A stretch of DNA of 64,000 bases from Micromonospora parathelypteridis (GCF_014201145.1 NZ_JACHDP010000001.1:6138001-6202000), one strand, 5' to 3'; positions 8,239 to 16,837 are shown, counted from the first letter of the stretch. Program-made: numbers and translations. Notes: generated from the letters alone by a model not told the origin.

Positions 8239-9350
8239 GAATCTCCCGGCGGCCGGGCGCCGGGGGGACGTCGGGGTGGATCCTCCCGGGTTGGTACCGC
8301 CTGCTGGCCCCGGTCGGTCGACCTGGCCGCGGGCCGGGTCGGCATCCGGGACGCATCGCTGGTCTCCGCGACCAGGTGCTCGGTCTCCTGCACCAGATAG
8401 TGCGGTCGGCGCTTGGTCTCGTAGTAGATCCGGCCGATGTATTCCCCGATGACTCCCAGGATCGTCATCTGGATGCCGCCGAGCCCGATCACGCTGACGA
8501 TGATGGTGGTATAGCCGGGAACGTCGATGCCCTTCTCGACGGCGTCCGCGACCACCCAGGTCATGTAGGCCAGCGCGATAAGGGTGAGGAACATGCCTCC
8601 GTAGATCGCCAGGCGCAGTGGTCGGTTGTTGAACGACAGCAGGCCGTCGAACGCGTAGTTGAAGAGCTTGCTGAAACTCCAACGGCTCCGCCCCGTCTGC
8701 CGGGTCTCGTTGTGATGGGCCACCACCACCGTCCGGAAGCCGATCCAGGAGAACAGTCCCTTGGAGAAGCGGTTGTATTCCGGCATCGCCAGTATCGCGT
8801 CCACCGCGAGCCGGGACAGCAGCCGAAAGTCGCCCGCCCCGTCCAGCAGGCGCACGTCGATCCACCAGTTGATCATGCGGTAGAAGGACCGCGAAGCGAC
8901 CATTCGCACGAACCGGTCACCGCGCCGGTCCCGGCGGGCGATCACCTGGTCGAAGCCCTGCCGGTACAGCGCCACCATCTCGGGCAGCATCCGCGGAGGG
9001 TGCTGCAGGTCGGCGTCCATGATGACGACCGCGTCGCCGGTGGCCCGCTGCAGACCGGCGAGCATCGCCGCCTCCTTGCCGAAGTTGCGGCTCAGCGACG
9101 TGTAGCAGACGGCGGGGTCGGCGGCGGCGAGGCGGCGCAGCGCCGCGAGGGTGCCGTCCTGACTGCCGTCATCGACGTACACCACCTCGACGTCCACGTC
9201 GGGCAGCTCGGCGAGCGCCAGGCTCACGGTCTCGTGCAACCGCTCCACCGACGCTTCCTCGTTGAAGCACGGCACCACGACGGACAGGCGCACTCCCTTC
9301 ACCCCGCCCGGCCCGTACGCGGGCATCCGCCGCCGGCGCGCCCGGCGCAC
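8235..9350 (-). CDS. GtrB/ArnC-like polyprenyl-phosphate glycosyltransferase, GT2
   Basis: A 371-residue GT2 enzyme. The catalytic domain starts at LSVVVPCFNEEASVERL, with the nucleotide-sugar VDDGSQDGT, the DxD-type MDADLQHPP and GAGDFRLLSR motifs. Two C-terminal transmembrane helices (LRLAIYGGMFLTLIALAYMTWVV and TTIIVSVIGLGGIQMTILGVIGEYIGRIY) follow, as in GtrB and dolichyl-phosphate sugar synthases. The expected reaction is transfer of a hexose from UDP-sugar to polyprenyl phosphate at the inner membrane face. The start is uncertain: the GTG at 9350 is taken, but an ATG at 9326 or GTG at 9302 would be closer to family length. The membrane protein upstream is only six bases away and is its likely partner. 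Confidence 0.85.
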   Translation of the reverse strand: MRRARRRRMPAYGPGGVKGVRLSVVVPCFNEEASVERLHETVSLALAELPDVDVEVVYVDDGSQDGTLAALRRLAAADPAVCYTSLSRNFGKEAAMLAGLQRATGDAVVIMDADLQHPPRMLPEMVALYRQGFDQVIARRDRRGDRFVRMVASRSFYRMINWWIDVRLLDGAGDFRLLSRLAVDAILAMPEYNRFSKGLFSWIGFRTVVVAHHNETRQTGRSRWSFSKLFNYAFDGLLSFNNRPLRLAIYGGMFLTLIALAYMTWVVADAVEKGIDVPGYTTIIVSVIGLGGIQMTILGVIGEYIGRIYYETKRRPHYLVQETEHLVAETSDASRMPTRPAARSTDRGQQAVPTREDPPRRPPGARPPGDS

Positions 9351-9356
9351 CCCTGG

Positions 9357-11141
9357 TCAGAGGTGGTAGACCAGCGTGCCATCGAGATCCTCTCGGGTGA
9401 TGCCCAGTCCGTCGATGGGCCGGGCATCGATACCCTCCCACGGCGTCCCCGCCGCGCGGCTCGGCACGAATAACACCGACCGCACGCCGATCCCACGCAG
9501 GTACGCGACGCTGCCCGGGTCGGGGAACGAGGCCACCGCCGTCCGGGTCTGCGCCTGGCTGACCGGCTCGAAACCGGCCAGCCCGTTGGTCACCCGTGGG
9601 AACCCGTCGGTCGTCCACAACATGTACGTCAGGTCGCCCACACCGCCGGCGGGCAGCACCAGCATCGGTTCCTGCGCGGTTCGCATCGCGGCCGGTGGCT
9701 GCGGCACGGTCGGGTGGGGTGTCCGGTTGACGCCTTCCAGAGTGACCAGGGCCAGCGGCACCAGCAGGACCAGCGGCATGACGAACCGCGTCCAGCGGCG
9801 GGTCGAGGCCTGGCCCGACGATTCGGCCAGCGCCGTCACCGCTCCGGCGGCCAGCACCGCCAGCAGCAGGCTGGTCCAGTGCATCATCCGGCCCGGTGTA
9901 CGCAGCGCGTCCCAGCCCGGCAGGTGCAGGGACAGAGTCAGATAGCCGGGATCGCCGTCGCCACCGAGGGTGGCGCCCAGGCCCAGCAGCACCGTGCCGA
10001 GCGCGCCCAGCCCCAGCGCGACCTGGTGCCGCAGCCGGAACACGGAGAAGAACAGCCCCGCGGCGGCCAGCCCGATCAGCGTCATCCCCGGCAGCAGCGC
10101 CATCTCCGGGGGCCAGGACAGCTGTTCGCGTGCGGCCGCGTGCGGCTCGCCCCACAACCACGAGTCCGCTGGCGCGGTGACGAACCCGATCAGCGGCGGC
10201 GAGAACATCTTCGTCCAGTCCAGTGTCCGCTCGGCCTGCGGGTTGAGATCGACGACGCGCAGGTAGACCAGGCCGAGCAGCAGGGTCACCGCGCCGAACA
10301 CGGCCCCACCGGCCAGATCCGCGAGCAGCAGCCGCCGGCCGAACGGCGGGCGTTCCCGCTTCCGCCACCAGGCCCAGCCGTAGCAGCCGGCCGCCACCAG
10401 CACCGCGGCCAGCAGGAAATACACCAGCGGCAGCCCGATGCCGAAGCCGAGGGTGACCTGCCAGGCGGCGACAAGCCACCCGGCCAACGCCCAACCGGGC
10501 CGTCGTCGCTCTGGCCGGTACCCATGGCGCAGTGACCAGCCATGACCACGGGCCAGCATCGCCAGGGACAGCGCGATTCCCGCGCTGGACAGGATGTTCA
10601 GGTGACCGGAGTGCGCCAACCGCCAGGGCGCGTACGCCCACGCGATCCCGGCGACCGCCCCGCCCCACCGGTTCGCTCCGAGCTGCCGCGCCAGCGCGTA
10701 CGCCCCGAGGGACGCCAGCGCGTGCAGCAACACGTACAGCACGTTGTATCGGATCACGGCGGCCTCGAAGCCGGAACCGAGCATCCCGATCGGGGCGTAT
10801 CCGAGCAGGGTGTCGCTGTAGGCGTACGTGTACTTCTCGGGGAAGAACGTGTTGGAGTGCCAGAGGTCCAGCGGATTGCTCAGAAGAGCGTGCCCAGACC
10901 AGGCGACCTGCCACGCCTGCAACGTCGGGTCGCCGAGGTCGCCGGGGATCGTGCTCGCCGGATGCCGAAGCGTCGGCCAGGTCAGCGCCGCCGCCAGCAG
11001 CAGGCTCGCCAGTGTTGCCAAGGTCCATTCGTGCCGGGCCCAGCGCCACCGGCCCCGTTCGCCCGGAGTCGGGTCGTCGGAGGTCTGTTCGGGGCTCGCA
11101 TTTTCGGCGGTTTGCCGGGTCACGGTGGAGCGGGTATTCAC
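9357..11141 (-). CDS. Polytopic membrane protein, probable GT-C-type glycosyltransferase
   Basis: A 594-residue protein with about 11-12 hydrophobic helices and a C-terminal extracytoplasmic domain. The first loop carries PGDLGDPTLQAWQVAW, an acidic-motif loop typical of GT-C membrane transferases that use lipid-linked sugars; later loops have RTPGRMMHW and WTTDGFPRVTNGL. The GTG at 11141 is chosen because GGAGAGG lies nine bases before it, whereas the longer frame to 11264 has no RBS and is not hydrophobic. Together with the GtrB-like enzyme it forms a plausible two-step module: GtrB charges polyprenyl phosphate, and this protein transfers the sugar to an acceptor outside the membrane. The acceptor is unknown. 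Confidence 0.7.
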   Translation of the reverse strand: MNTRSTVTRQTAENASPEQTSDDPTPGERGRWRWARHEWTLATLASLLLAAALTWPTLRHPASTIPGDLGDPTLQAWQVAWSGHALLSNPLDLWHSNTFFPEKYTYAYSDTLLGYAPIGMLGSGFEAAVIRYNVLYVLLHALASLGAYALARQLGANRWGGAVAGIAWAYAPWRLAHSGHLNILSSAGIALSLAMLARGHGWSLRHGYRPERRRPGWALAGWLVAAWQVTLGFGIGLPLVYFLLAAVLVAAGCYGWAWWRKRERPPFGRRLLLADLAGGAVFGAVTLLLGLVYLRVVDLNPQAERTLDWTKMFSPPLIGFVTAPADSWLWGEPHAAAREQLSWPPEMALLPGMTLIGLAAAGLFFSVFRLRHQVALGLGALGTVLLGLGATLGGDGDPGYLTLSLHLPGWDALRTPGRMMHWTSLLLAVLAAGAVTALAESSGQASTRRWTRFVMPLVLLVPLALVTLEGVNRTPHPTVPQPPAAMRTAQEPMLVLPAGGVGDLTYMLWTTDGFPRVTNGLAGFEPVSQAQTRTAVASFPDPGSVAYLRGIGVRSVLFVPSRAAGTPWEGIDARPIDGLGITREDLDGTLVYHL

Positions 11142-11342
11142 GGAATAGATCCTCTCCGATGACCTGGACCTTGTCCACCAGTTGTCCGAACCGTGGATCC
11201 GCGCGCCGACCTTTCCGATGATTTCGGCACCCTCCGCGGAATGAGGGTTCTCCTGTCCCAGCAACGGCTGAGTGGCTGTCTGGGTGACGACGAGTACGAC
11301 CAGCGGTGGACGCCCGCCGTCGGGGTGGCGAATCCGGACTGC

Positions 11343-13112
11343 TCAGGTCGCTCGGTCGGACGCCTGCCATCGGGCCACTTCCGCCAGATCACCCGACAGG
11401 TACTGGCGGCGGGCGAGCCAGCGTTGAACCTTGCCGCTGGAGGTTTTCGGCATGGTGCGCGGTTTGATGAGCACGATGGCGTACGGTGCCACGCTCGACT
11501 CCCGTGTGACGGAGCCGCGAATGCCATCGAGGATCGCCTGGTGTTGCGCGGCGGTCATGCCGGGATCGATCTCATAGACCACCACGAGTCGTTCGACGGC
11601 GCCGGCGTCGTCCTCCACCGCGAATGCGGCGCCACAGTCGCGCCGGATCCCGGCAACGTCGATCTCGCAGATCTGCTCGATGTCGATGGGATGGTAGTTG
11701 CGACCGTTCAGGACGATGAGGTCCTTTGTCCGGCCGGCAACGAAGAGATCGCCGTCCGCGACGAAGCCAAGGTCGCCGGTACGCAGGTAGGGTCCCTCGC
11801 CGGTGGTCGTCGTGGCGCCGAAGGTGTCGCCGGATTCGGTGGGGCGACGCCAGTAGCCGGCGGCAACGCTCGGTGAGTCGATCCAGATCTCGCCGACCGC
11901 GCCGGGTAGGACCGGCTCGCCGCTGGTGGGGTCGACGATCCTGATGCGCGTGTCCGGTCCGGGCGCGCCACACCCGACGATGTTCCTGGAGGGTTCTCCG
12001 GCCATCGCCGGTCGAGCAACCCGCTCCAGCTCAAGAGCCTCGCGGGCGACCGATACCGAACGCCACCCGCCCAGGCGGGCGCCGCCGGTCACCAGCAACG
12101 TCGCCTCGGCGAGCCCGTAGCAGGGGTAGATGGCTTCCGGCCGCAGGCCGTGCGGCTCGAAGATCTTGAGGAAGCGCTCGATCGTGTCCAGCCGGATCGG
12201 CTCCGCACCGGTGAAGCTCAGCTCGACCGAGGAGAGGTCGAGGCCGACCAGGTCGGCCTCCTTCACCCGCTTGACGCAGAGGTCGTAGGCGAAGTTCGGC
12301 CCGCCGGTGTGTGTGGTGCGGTATCGGGACACCACCTGCAACCAGGACATCGGGCGCCGCAGGAAGCTGATCGGGGACATGAACGTCGCGGGGATTCCGC
12401 TGGCTACGGGGGTCAGCAGACCTCCGATCAGCCCCATGTCGTGGTAAGGGGGCAGCCAGAAGGTCGCCGACGCTCCATCGTGCAGACCGAAGCTGCGGGT
12501 GATGTCCGCGGTGTTCGAGATCAGGTGGCCGTGGTTCAGCATCACGCCCCGCGGCAGCGAGGTGGACCCCGAGGTGTACTGAAGGACCGCGAGGGAGTCG
12601 GCGGACGTCGTCGGCGAGACGTCGTGCTCGGCGTAGCCCGCCAGATCGGTCGCGACGACGCGCGGCGTCGGGTCCACGGACGTGCTGGTCAACCAGTCGG
12701 CGATCGTGGGCGCGCCGTGCGACGTGGTCAGGACGAGGCTGGCTCCGGCGTCCTCGATGATGGCCATCAGCCGTGACATGGTGCGTGGTTGTCGCGTCGC
12801 ACCGGGCGGAAATGCCGGTATGGCCACCGCGCCGGAGTAGAGGCAGGCGAACAACGCGGTGAGATAGTCCAGCCCGGGCGGGTAGAGCAGCAGGGCACGC
12901 TCGGGTCGCCCGTTGGTGATGTCGAGGATCTTGATCGCCACCGCGCGGGCGCGCCGATTCAACTCGCCGTAGGTGATCTCCTCTGCGCGCCCGCCGTCGA
13001 GCACGAAGCGAAAGGCCAGGGCCTCTGCCGACTCGCGGGCTCGGGCGCGCAGAACGTGTGCGAAGCCATCCGACGAGCAGGACTGTCCGGCATGGACCGT
13101 TTCGGCCTGCAT
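11343..13112 (-). CDS. Fatty-acyl-AMP ligase (FAAL), ANL superfamily
   Basis: A 589-residue adenylate-forming enzyme. The P-loop-like A3 motif is LQYTSGSTSLPRGV (177-190), then YGLAEATL, RTGDLGF, GRTKDLIVLNGRNYHP, and the C-terminal catalytic lysine in PKTSSGK (about 561). The spacing and wording (YHDMGLIGG, AIPAFPPG, NGRNYHPIDIE) are those of FAALs, which make acyl-AMP and hand the chain to an ACP rather than to CoA. The start ATG at 13112 is four bases after the SnoaL-like stop, so it belongs to the SARP-SnoaL-FAAL operon. Its carrier is probably the ACP at 16523-16837. The chain length accepted cannot be read from sequence. Confidence 0.92.
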   Translation of the reverse strand: MQAETVHAGQSCSSDGFAHVLRARARESAEALAFRFVLDGGRAEEITYGELNRRARAVAIKILDITNGRPERALLLYPPGLDYLTALFACLYSGAVAIPAFPPGATRQPRTMSRLMAIIEDAGASLVLTTSHGAPTIADWLTSTSVDPTPRVVATDLAGYAEHDVSPTTSADSLAVLQYTSGSTSLPRGVMLNHGHLISNTADITRSFGLHDGASATFWLPPYHDMGLIGGLLTPVASGIPATFMSPISFLRRPMSWLQVVSRYRTTHTGGPNFAYDLCVKRVKEADLVGLDLSSVELSFTGAEPIRLDTIERFLKIFEPHGLRPEAIYPCYGLAEATLLVTGGARLGGWRSVSVAREALELERVARPAMAGEPSRNIVGCGAPGPDTRIRIVDPTSGEPVLPGAVGEIWIDSPSVAAGYWRRPTESGDTFGATTTTGEGPYLRTGDLGFVADGDLFVAGRTKDLIVLNGRNYHPIDIEQICEIDVAGIRRDCGAAFAVEDDAGAVERLVVVYEIDPGMTAAQHQAILDGIRGSVTRESSVAPYAIVLIKPRTMPKTSSGKVQRWLARRQYLSGDLAEVARWQASDRAT

Positions 13113-13116
13113 TCGG

Positions 13117-13524
13117 TCAGGCCTCCGCCATCCGGCGACCGACCAACCGGGCGAGGGAATGCGCGGCGGTCAGCGGTCGCACCAGCACGGTCACCTCGCT
13201 GATCAACCCGTCGTCCCCGGTGGCGAGGACGTCCATCCCCGTGATCGACTTGCCGTCGACCGTCGCGGTGAACTGGAGCGCGTGCCGGGGCGAGCCGACG
13301 TCCGGGCGAACTGCCTCGGTGCTGTGCCCGTCGAACTCCGCGGTGTAGGCGAAGTCCTCGAACACCTCCGCCAGGGCAGTGAGCAGCGGTGCCACGGCCG
13401 CCCTGCTCCGGTAGGGCTTCGGCATGACCGGGCTGTGGAAGGTGATGTCGGGCGAAAGGGTCGCAAGAATCGCAGGGACGTCCTTCTCCAACACCGTACG
13501 CCGGAAATCGTCGACCACTCCCAT
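13117..13524 (-). CDS. SnoaL-like / NTF2-fold protein
   Basis: A 135-residue protein of the NTF2-like superfamily: VDDFRRTVLEKDVPAILATLSPDITFHSPVMPKPYRSRAAV, then the sheet-rich ALQFTATVDGKSITGMDVLATGDDGLISEVTVLVRP. SnoaL-like proteins act as cyclases, isomerases, hydratases or hydrolases in polyketide and lipid pathways, and many have no known activity. The ATG at 13524 follows AGGGGA; an upstream in-frame ATG (13548) lacks one. It lies between the SARP and FAAL genes on the same strand with short gaps, so it is probably co-transcribed and part of the pathway. Which reaction it performs is unknown. Confidence 0.8.
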   Translation of the reverse strand: MGVVDDFRRTVLEKDVPAILATLSPDITFHSPVMPKPYRSRAAVAPLLTALAEVFEDFAYTAEFDGHSTEAVRPDVGSPRHALQFTATVDGKSITGMDVLATGDDGLISEVTVLVRPLTAAHSLARLVGRRMAEA

Positions 13525-13563
13525 GCAGTTCCCCTCACTGTGAAACATTCCCCGAAAAGCGGT

Positions 13564-14337
13564 TCAGCTTGCGAGAGATGTCGCCGGGTCCAGATTTGGA
13601 TCGCGGGACAACACCATTTGGTGCAACCGTTTGAGTCGCGGCCCGGGTTCCATTCCGAGCTCCTCGACCAGTCGCCGGTGCAGTTGTCGGTAAACCCTCA
13701 GGGCTTCCGCGATCCGGCCGGCACGGTAGAGCGCCAGCATGAGATGCTCGTGGAGGTTCTCCCAGGTGGGATGTTCGGCGACCACGCCGTAGAGTTCGCC
13801 GACGAGGTTGCGGCGGTAGCCCAGGCGGAGGTCGAGGTCGATCCGGCGCTCGTACGCGATGATCCGGCTCTCGTCGTACTGCCGCGCCACGTTCTCGAGC
13901 AGACCCGAGCCGCGTACGTCGGCCAGGACCGGACCCCGGCAGATCTCCAGTGCCCTGGACAATTCCATGACCTCGACTGCAGGCATGCCGTCGGCCTCGG
14001 CGCGGTCGGCCGCGGCGAGGTGGTTCTGGAAAATCGTGAGGTCACAGCTGTGCCCGGCGAGCGAGAGCTGGTATCCCGACGGGTGACTCACCACGATCCG
14101 GGGGTTGACCCCGTCGCCCAGGTGCCGGCGGAGCTTGGAGATGTAGACCTGAAGCCCGGTGCTTGCCGTCCTGGGTGGCGCGCCACCCCACAATTCCTCA
14201 ATCAGGCGTTGCGTCGAGACAATTTGGTCACCCTGCGTCACGAGAAGCGCGAGCAGTGACCGCAGTTTCAAGGCTCGTGGTGTCCGATTGCAACCGTCGT
14301 CGGTGACAATGACCGGGCCAAGGATGCCGAATCTCAC
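13564..14337 (-). CDS. SARP-family transcriptional activator (OmpR-type HTH + BTAD)
   Basis: A 257-residue Streptomyces-antibiotic-regulatory-protein type activator. The N-terminal OmpR-like winged helix spans about 1-95 (MRFGILGPVIV, RALKLRSLLALLV, VSTQRLIEELWGGAPP, TGLQVYISKLRRHLG, SGYQLSL). The bacterial transcriptional activation domain fills 100-250 (ENVARQYDESRIIAYERRIDLDLRLG, HEHLMLALYRAGRIAEALRVYRQLHRRLVEELGMEPGPRL). It has the size of small SARPs such as ActII-ORF4 and RedD. SARPs activate biosynthetic clusters by binding heptamer direct repeats with 11-bp spacing near the -35. A matching repeat lies about 90 bp upstream at 14423-14441. It most likely controls the surrounding lipid-type locus and perhaps itself. 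Confidence 0.92.
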   Translation of the reverse strand: MRFGILGPVIVTDDGCNRTPRALKLRSLLALLVTQGDQIVSTQRLIEELWGGAPPRTASTGLQVYISKLRRHLGDGVNPRIVVSHPSGYQLSLAGHSCDLTIFQNHLAAADRAEADGMPAVEVMELSRALEICRGPVLADVRGSGLLENVARQYDESRIIAYERRIDLDLRLGYRRNLVGELYGVVAEHPTWENLHEHLMLALYRAGRIAEALRVYRQLHRRLVEELGMEPGPRLKRLHQMVLSRDPNLDPATSLAS

Positions 14338-14733
14338 CTTGCATTCCTCTCGCGGGACCGAGGGTTTCGGCCGCTAGGCAGCACCAATCGTCCGCCCACT
14401 GTAAGTGGTGGACGAAAAATTGCGTAACCTGACCGTAACCTCCCATTCGCCATTGGTTCGCGTGAGCGCCACCCGACACCATACACGAGTCCTAGAGAGC
14501 CAGAATCCATCGAGAACAAACGATGCAAAGCGTGATCAATGCGGCATCCAAATAGTGGGATCATGGTACGTATTGAGCTTGAGGTAACGGTCAGGCATGG
14601 TGCTGTCCACTGTGTTCCCGCTGGTTGGCCTGATCGTGCGGCAGGGTCGGATCCCAGTCGCCGTCGGCGCGGGTTGATTGGGCGAATTCGCCGAATCTCC
14701 CATTGTGGGGCGGGTTGGAACCAGGTGCCCGGC
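14338..14733. promoter_or_regulatory. Intergenic region upstream of the SARP gene
   Basis: A gap of about 396 bp between the aminotransferase stop and the SARP start, both genes on the minus strand. It is more AT-rich than its surroundings (14480-14600) and holds the 11-bp-spaced direct repeat described separately. No credible coding frame is visible. It should contain the SARP promoter and the terminator of the ACP2 operon, though no strong hairpin stands out. Confidence 0.5.
14423..14441. promoter_or_regulatory. Candidate SARP operator: 8-bp direct repeat, 11-bp spacing
   Basis: CGTAACCT occurs at 14423-14430 and again at 14434-14441, an exact repeat whose copies start 11 bp apart, one helical turn. 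This is the layout of SARP binding sites. It lies 86-104 bp before the SARP start codon, so autoregulation is suggested. The repeat reads on the plus strand while the gene is on the minus strand. Confidence 0.6.
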
Positions 14734-15915
14734 TCAGTGCACGCCGGCCTCGAGACGACTGGCGTCGCGACACACCCCGGACGGCGAGAGCGCGGCCAGC
14801 GTCTCGTCCAGCACCAGGAAGAAGCGCTTGACGTCCTCGGTCGTCAACTGCCCCATCGTCGCGACGATCGCCACTTCCTGGGTCACCGACGATGCCGGGT
14901 AGATGACCACCCCGGCGGCCGACATCGCGTCACAGAGCCTGGCCGCGGTCAACGGCGGCGGCACCTCGAACGCGGTGACCGAACTCGACCGGTCCGGCAC
15001 GGGCACCAACAGCCGTAGGCCCCGTCGGGACAGACCGTCCCGGACCTGCTCCGAGTGGGCGGCATAGCGGGCCGAACGCGCAGGGACGCCCTCGTCGAGA
15101 GCGAGCGCCAGAGCCTCGTCCAGAGCGAGGAGCAACTGCACGGCCGGCGTGAACAGCGGCGCGTCGTTACGCTGCTGAGCCAGGTAGTGCTGGTGCAGAT
15201 CAAGATAGAAGCTGCGCGGGCCGATCGCGGCGAGAGACTCGAAGCGCTCCGGCCGGGCGCAGACGAAGCTGAGGCCCGCCAATGCCTCGATGCACTTGTT
15301 CGCCGAACCGACCAGCCAGTCCACCGGGTCGTGGGCGAGGTCGAGTTGCTCCGCCCCGATGCTGCTGATGCCGTCCACGATGAACTCGGGACCGGCAGCT
15401 CGTACGATCCGGGCGATCGCCGGCACCGGATTCAGCACACCCAGGCTGGTCTCGTGCTGCACCATGGCGACATGGGTGACCGTCGGGCGGGCGTCGAGCG
15501 CCTGCTGCACCGCCACGGGATCGACTGCCCGGCCGACCGGTAGGCGCAGGGTGGCGCACCGCAGCTTGTGCACCGCCGCGATCTGCTCCAGCCGGTCCCC
15601 GAAGCGGCCGTTCGACACCACCAGCAGCTCGGCGTCCGCCGGTGTGACCGAGCAGAGCACCGCCTCTAGCGCGGCCGTCCCCGAACCGGTCAGCAGCACC
15701 GACGTGTACTGGTCCGCGCCGCCGCACAGCGACGCGAGCTTTCGTCGTACCTCGGCCAGGCAGCGCCGGGTCACTACCTCCCGATGCCCCAGGTCGGTAC
15801 GGGCGACGGCCTGGCGCACCGACGGCGCGACGGCCACCGGCCCCGGCGTCAGCAGCAACCGGCCGCCGGCCGGGATCCGGGCCGGTGTTCCCACGACCCG
15901 TGGCGCGTCCGTCAT
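14734..15915 (-). CDS. Class V aminotransferase, PhnW-like
   Basis: A 393-residue fold-type I PLP enzyme. The start LLLTPGPVAVAPSVRQAV, the GHREVV motif, SNGRFGDRLEQIA, HETSLGVLNPV, the PLP-contact VDGISSIGAEQ (D181) and SANKCIEALAGLSFV (Schiff-base K207) are the signature series of 2-aminoethylphosphonate:pyruvate transaminases (PhnW) and related AGXT-type enzymes. The ATG at 15915 overlaps the GDSL stop (ATGA). No phosphonate gene (PepM, Ppd, PhnX) is visible here, so it probably acts on an aldehyde or keto group of the ACP-bound or released acyl product. The amino donor is likely alanine by family analogy. Substrate is inferred, not shown. Confidence 0.88.
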   Translation of the reverse strand: MTDAPRVVGTPARIPAGGRLLLTPGPVAVAPSVRQAVARTDLGHREVVTRRCLAEVRRKLASLCGGADQYTSVLLTGSGTAALEAVLCSVTPADAELLVVSNGRFGDRLEQIAAVHKLRCATLRLPVGRAVDPVAVQQALDARPTVTHVAMVQHETSLGVLNPVPAIARIVRAAGPEFIVDGISSIGAEQLDLAHDPVDWLVGSANKCIEALAGLSFVCARPERFESLAAIGPRSFYLDLHQHYLAQQRNDAPLFTPAVQLLLALDEALALALDEGVPARSARYAAHSEQVRDGLSRRGLRLLVPVPDRSSSVTAFEVPPPLTAARLCDAMSAAGVVIYPASSVTQEVAIVATMGQLTTEDVKRFFLVLDETLAALSPSGVCRDASRLEAGVH

Positions 15916-16526
15916 GACGCGGTGTCCCCGCCGGCCGCGGCCACGGTCGGTGACATCCGGCGGGCGGTGTCCGCGAGCACGGTGGCGACTCGCACGTGCC
16001 CGGCGGTGTTGAGATGGATTCCGTCGTCGCTCCACATACTCTCGGCCTCGGCCGGCGCCACTTCGACGCGGACAACCAGGCCACGGGCCGCATCCGCACG
16101 GAGCAGGTCGTCGAACTCGGCGATCCAGCGCTCCATCCGCCGCCGTCGGAACGTGGAGACCGGTAGCTTCGCCGACGGCGTCGGCAGCGCCGGCATCAGC
16201 ACGAGCGCTCCGGCCTTCGTACCCCAGGTGAACAGATCCGTCAGGGCGGTCCGCACCGTGCTCAGTGGGGTGCCCTGAACAGCGTCGTTCATTCCGCAGT
16301 TGATGACGACGAGATCCGGTCGCAGTTGGCGTACCGCAGCCAGTTGGCCGGCCGCGACCTCGGCCGTGGTGGCACCCTCGGAACCGGTGTTCACCACCTC
16401 GTCGGCAGCGATTCCGAGAAGGCCCGCCAGCCGCCGTGACCAGCCGATCCAGCCTCCAGCCGGATCCGGATCCCCACGCCCCAGCGTGAGGCTGTCGCCC
16501 ATTGCAACGAGCTGCACGGTCGTCAC
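15912..16526 (-). CDS. SGNH/GDSL hydrolase (cytoplasmic)
   Basis: A 204-residue SGNH hydrolase. Block I is VAMGDSLTLG with the nucleophile serine, block II the glycine of NTGSEGATTAEV, block III the asparagine of VVINCGMNDAV, and block V the Asp/His pair in SMWSDDGIHLNTAGH. There is no signal peptide, so it acts in the cytoplasm. The GTG start overlaps the ACP stop (GTGA) and its own stop overlaps the aminotransferase start, making a tightly coupled ACP-GDSL-aminotransferase operon. It may release the acyl chain from the ACP (thioesterase role) or cleave an ester intermediate. GDSL enzymes often have both activities. Confidence 0.88.
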   Translation of the reverse strand: MTTVQLVAMGDSLTLGRGDPDPAGGWIGWSRRLAGLLGIAADEVVNTGSEGATTAEVAAGQLAAVRQLRPDLVVINCGMNDAVQGTPLSTVRTALTDLFTWGTKAGALVLMPALPTPSAKLPVSTFRRRRMERWIAEFDDLLRADAARGLVVRVEVAPAEAESMWSDDGIHLNTAGHVRVATVLADTARRMSPTVAAAGGDTAS

Positions 16527-16837
16527 GCTCCGGCGGAAGCCACGGGATCCGCTGTCTCGTCACGGCGGGCGGTCAGCGTCAACAGGTAGCCCACCAGCGC
16601 GTCGATGGTGGGGTACAGCCGGGCGGCGCCGAGGTCGACCTCCTGTTGGATCCGGTCCTCGATGTCGCTCACCACGCTGAGGGCGTACACCGAATCGACG
16701 CCGTACTCGGCCAGGTCCACGTCGGGTCGGATGGTCTCCGGGCCACGGTCAAGGTAGAACGCGACGCGTTCGGTGAGCCAGACCGTCAGCTCGGCCGCCG
16801 AGTCACTGTTTCCAAAGTCGATCACTGCCACTCCCAT
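16523..16837 (-). CDS. Acyl carrier protein (second, FAAL-associated)
   Basis: A 104-residue carrier protein with the attachment serine S49 in EYGVDSVYALSVVSDIEDRI, the GxDS pattern of PKS/FAAL-type ACPs. The gene leads a three-gene coupled operon. The start is ambiguous: the ATG at 16837 is reported, but the GTG at 16825 has GGGAG five bases before it and would give MIDFGNSDSAAEL. Its likely loader is the FAAL at 11343-13112. The acyl dehydrogenase on the opposite side of the shared promoter region probably works on its acyl thioester. Confidence 0.88.
   Translation of the reverse strand: MGVAVIDFGNSDSAAELTVWLTERVAFYLDRGPETIRPDVDLAEYGVDSVYALSVVSDIEDRIQQEVDLGAARLYPTIDALVGYLLTLTARRDETADPVASAGA

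Noticed and set aside
9169..11370. 733-codon frame overlapping the GT-C membrane gene
   Set aside because: Arg/Ala/Gly shadow; the alternative frame shows clear transmembrane periodicity and an RBS-supported start.
11343..13112. NRPS adenylation domain or plain acyl-CoA ligase
   Set aside because: No condensation or fused carrier domain; motif wording and a nearby free ACP favour a FAAL.
14734..16837. Possible phosphonate biosynthesis or degradation operon suggested by the PhnW-like gene
   Set aside because: No PEP mutase, phosphonopyruvate decarboxylase or phosphonatase gene is present; neighbours are an ACP and a GDSL hydrolase.
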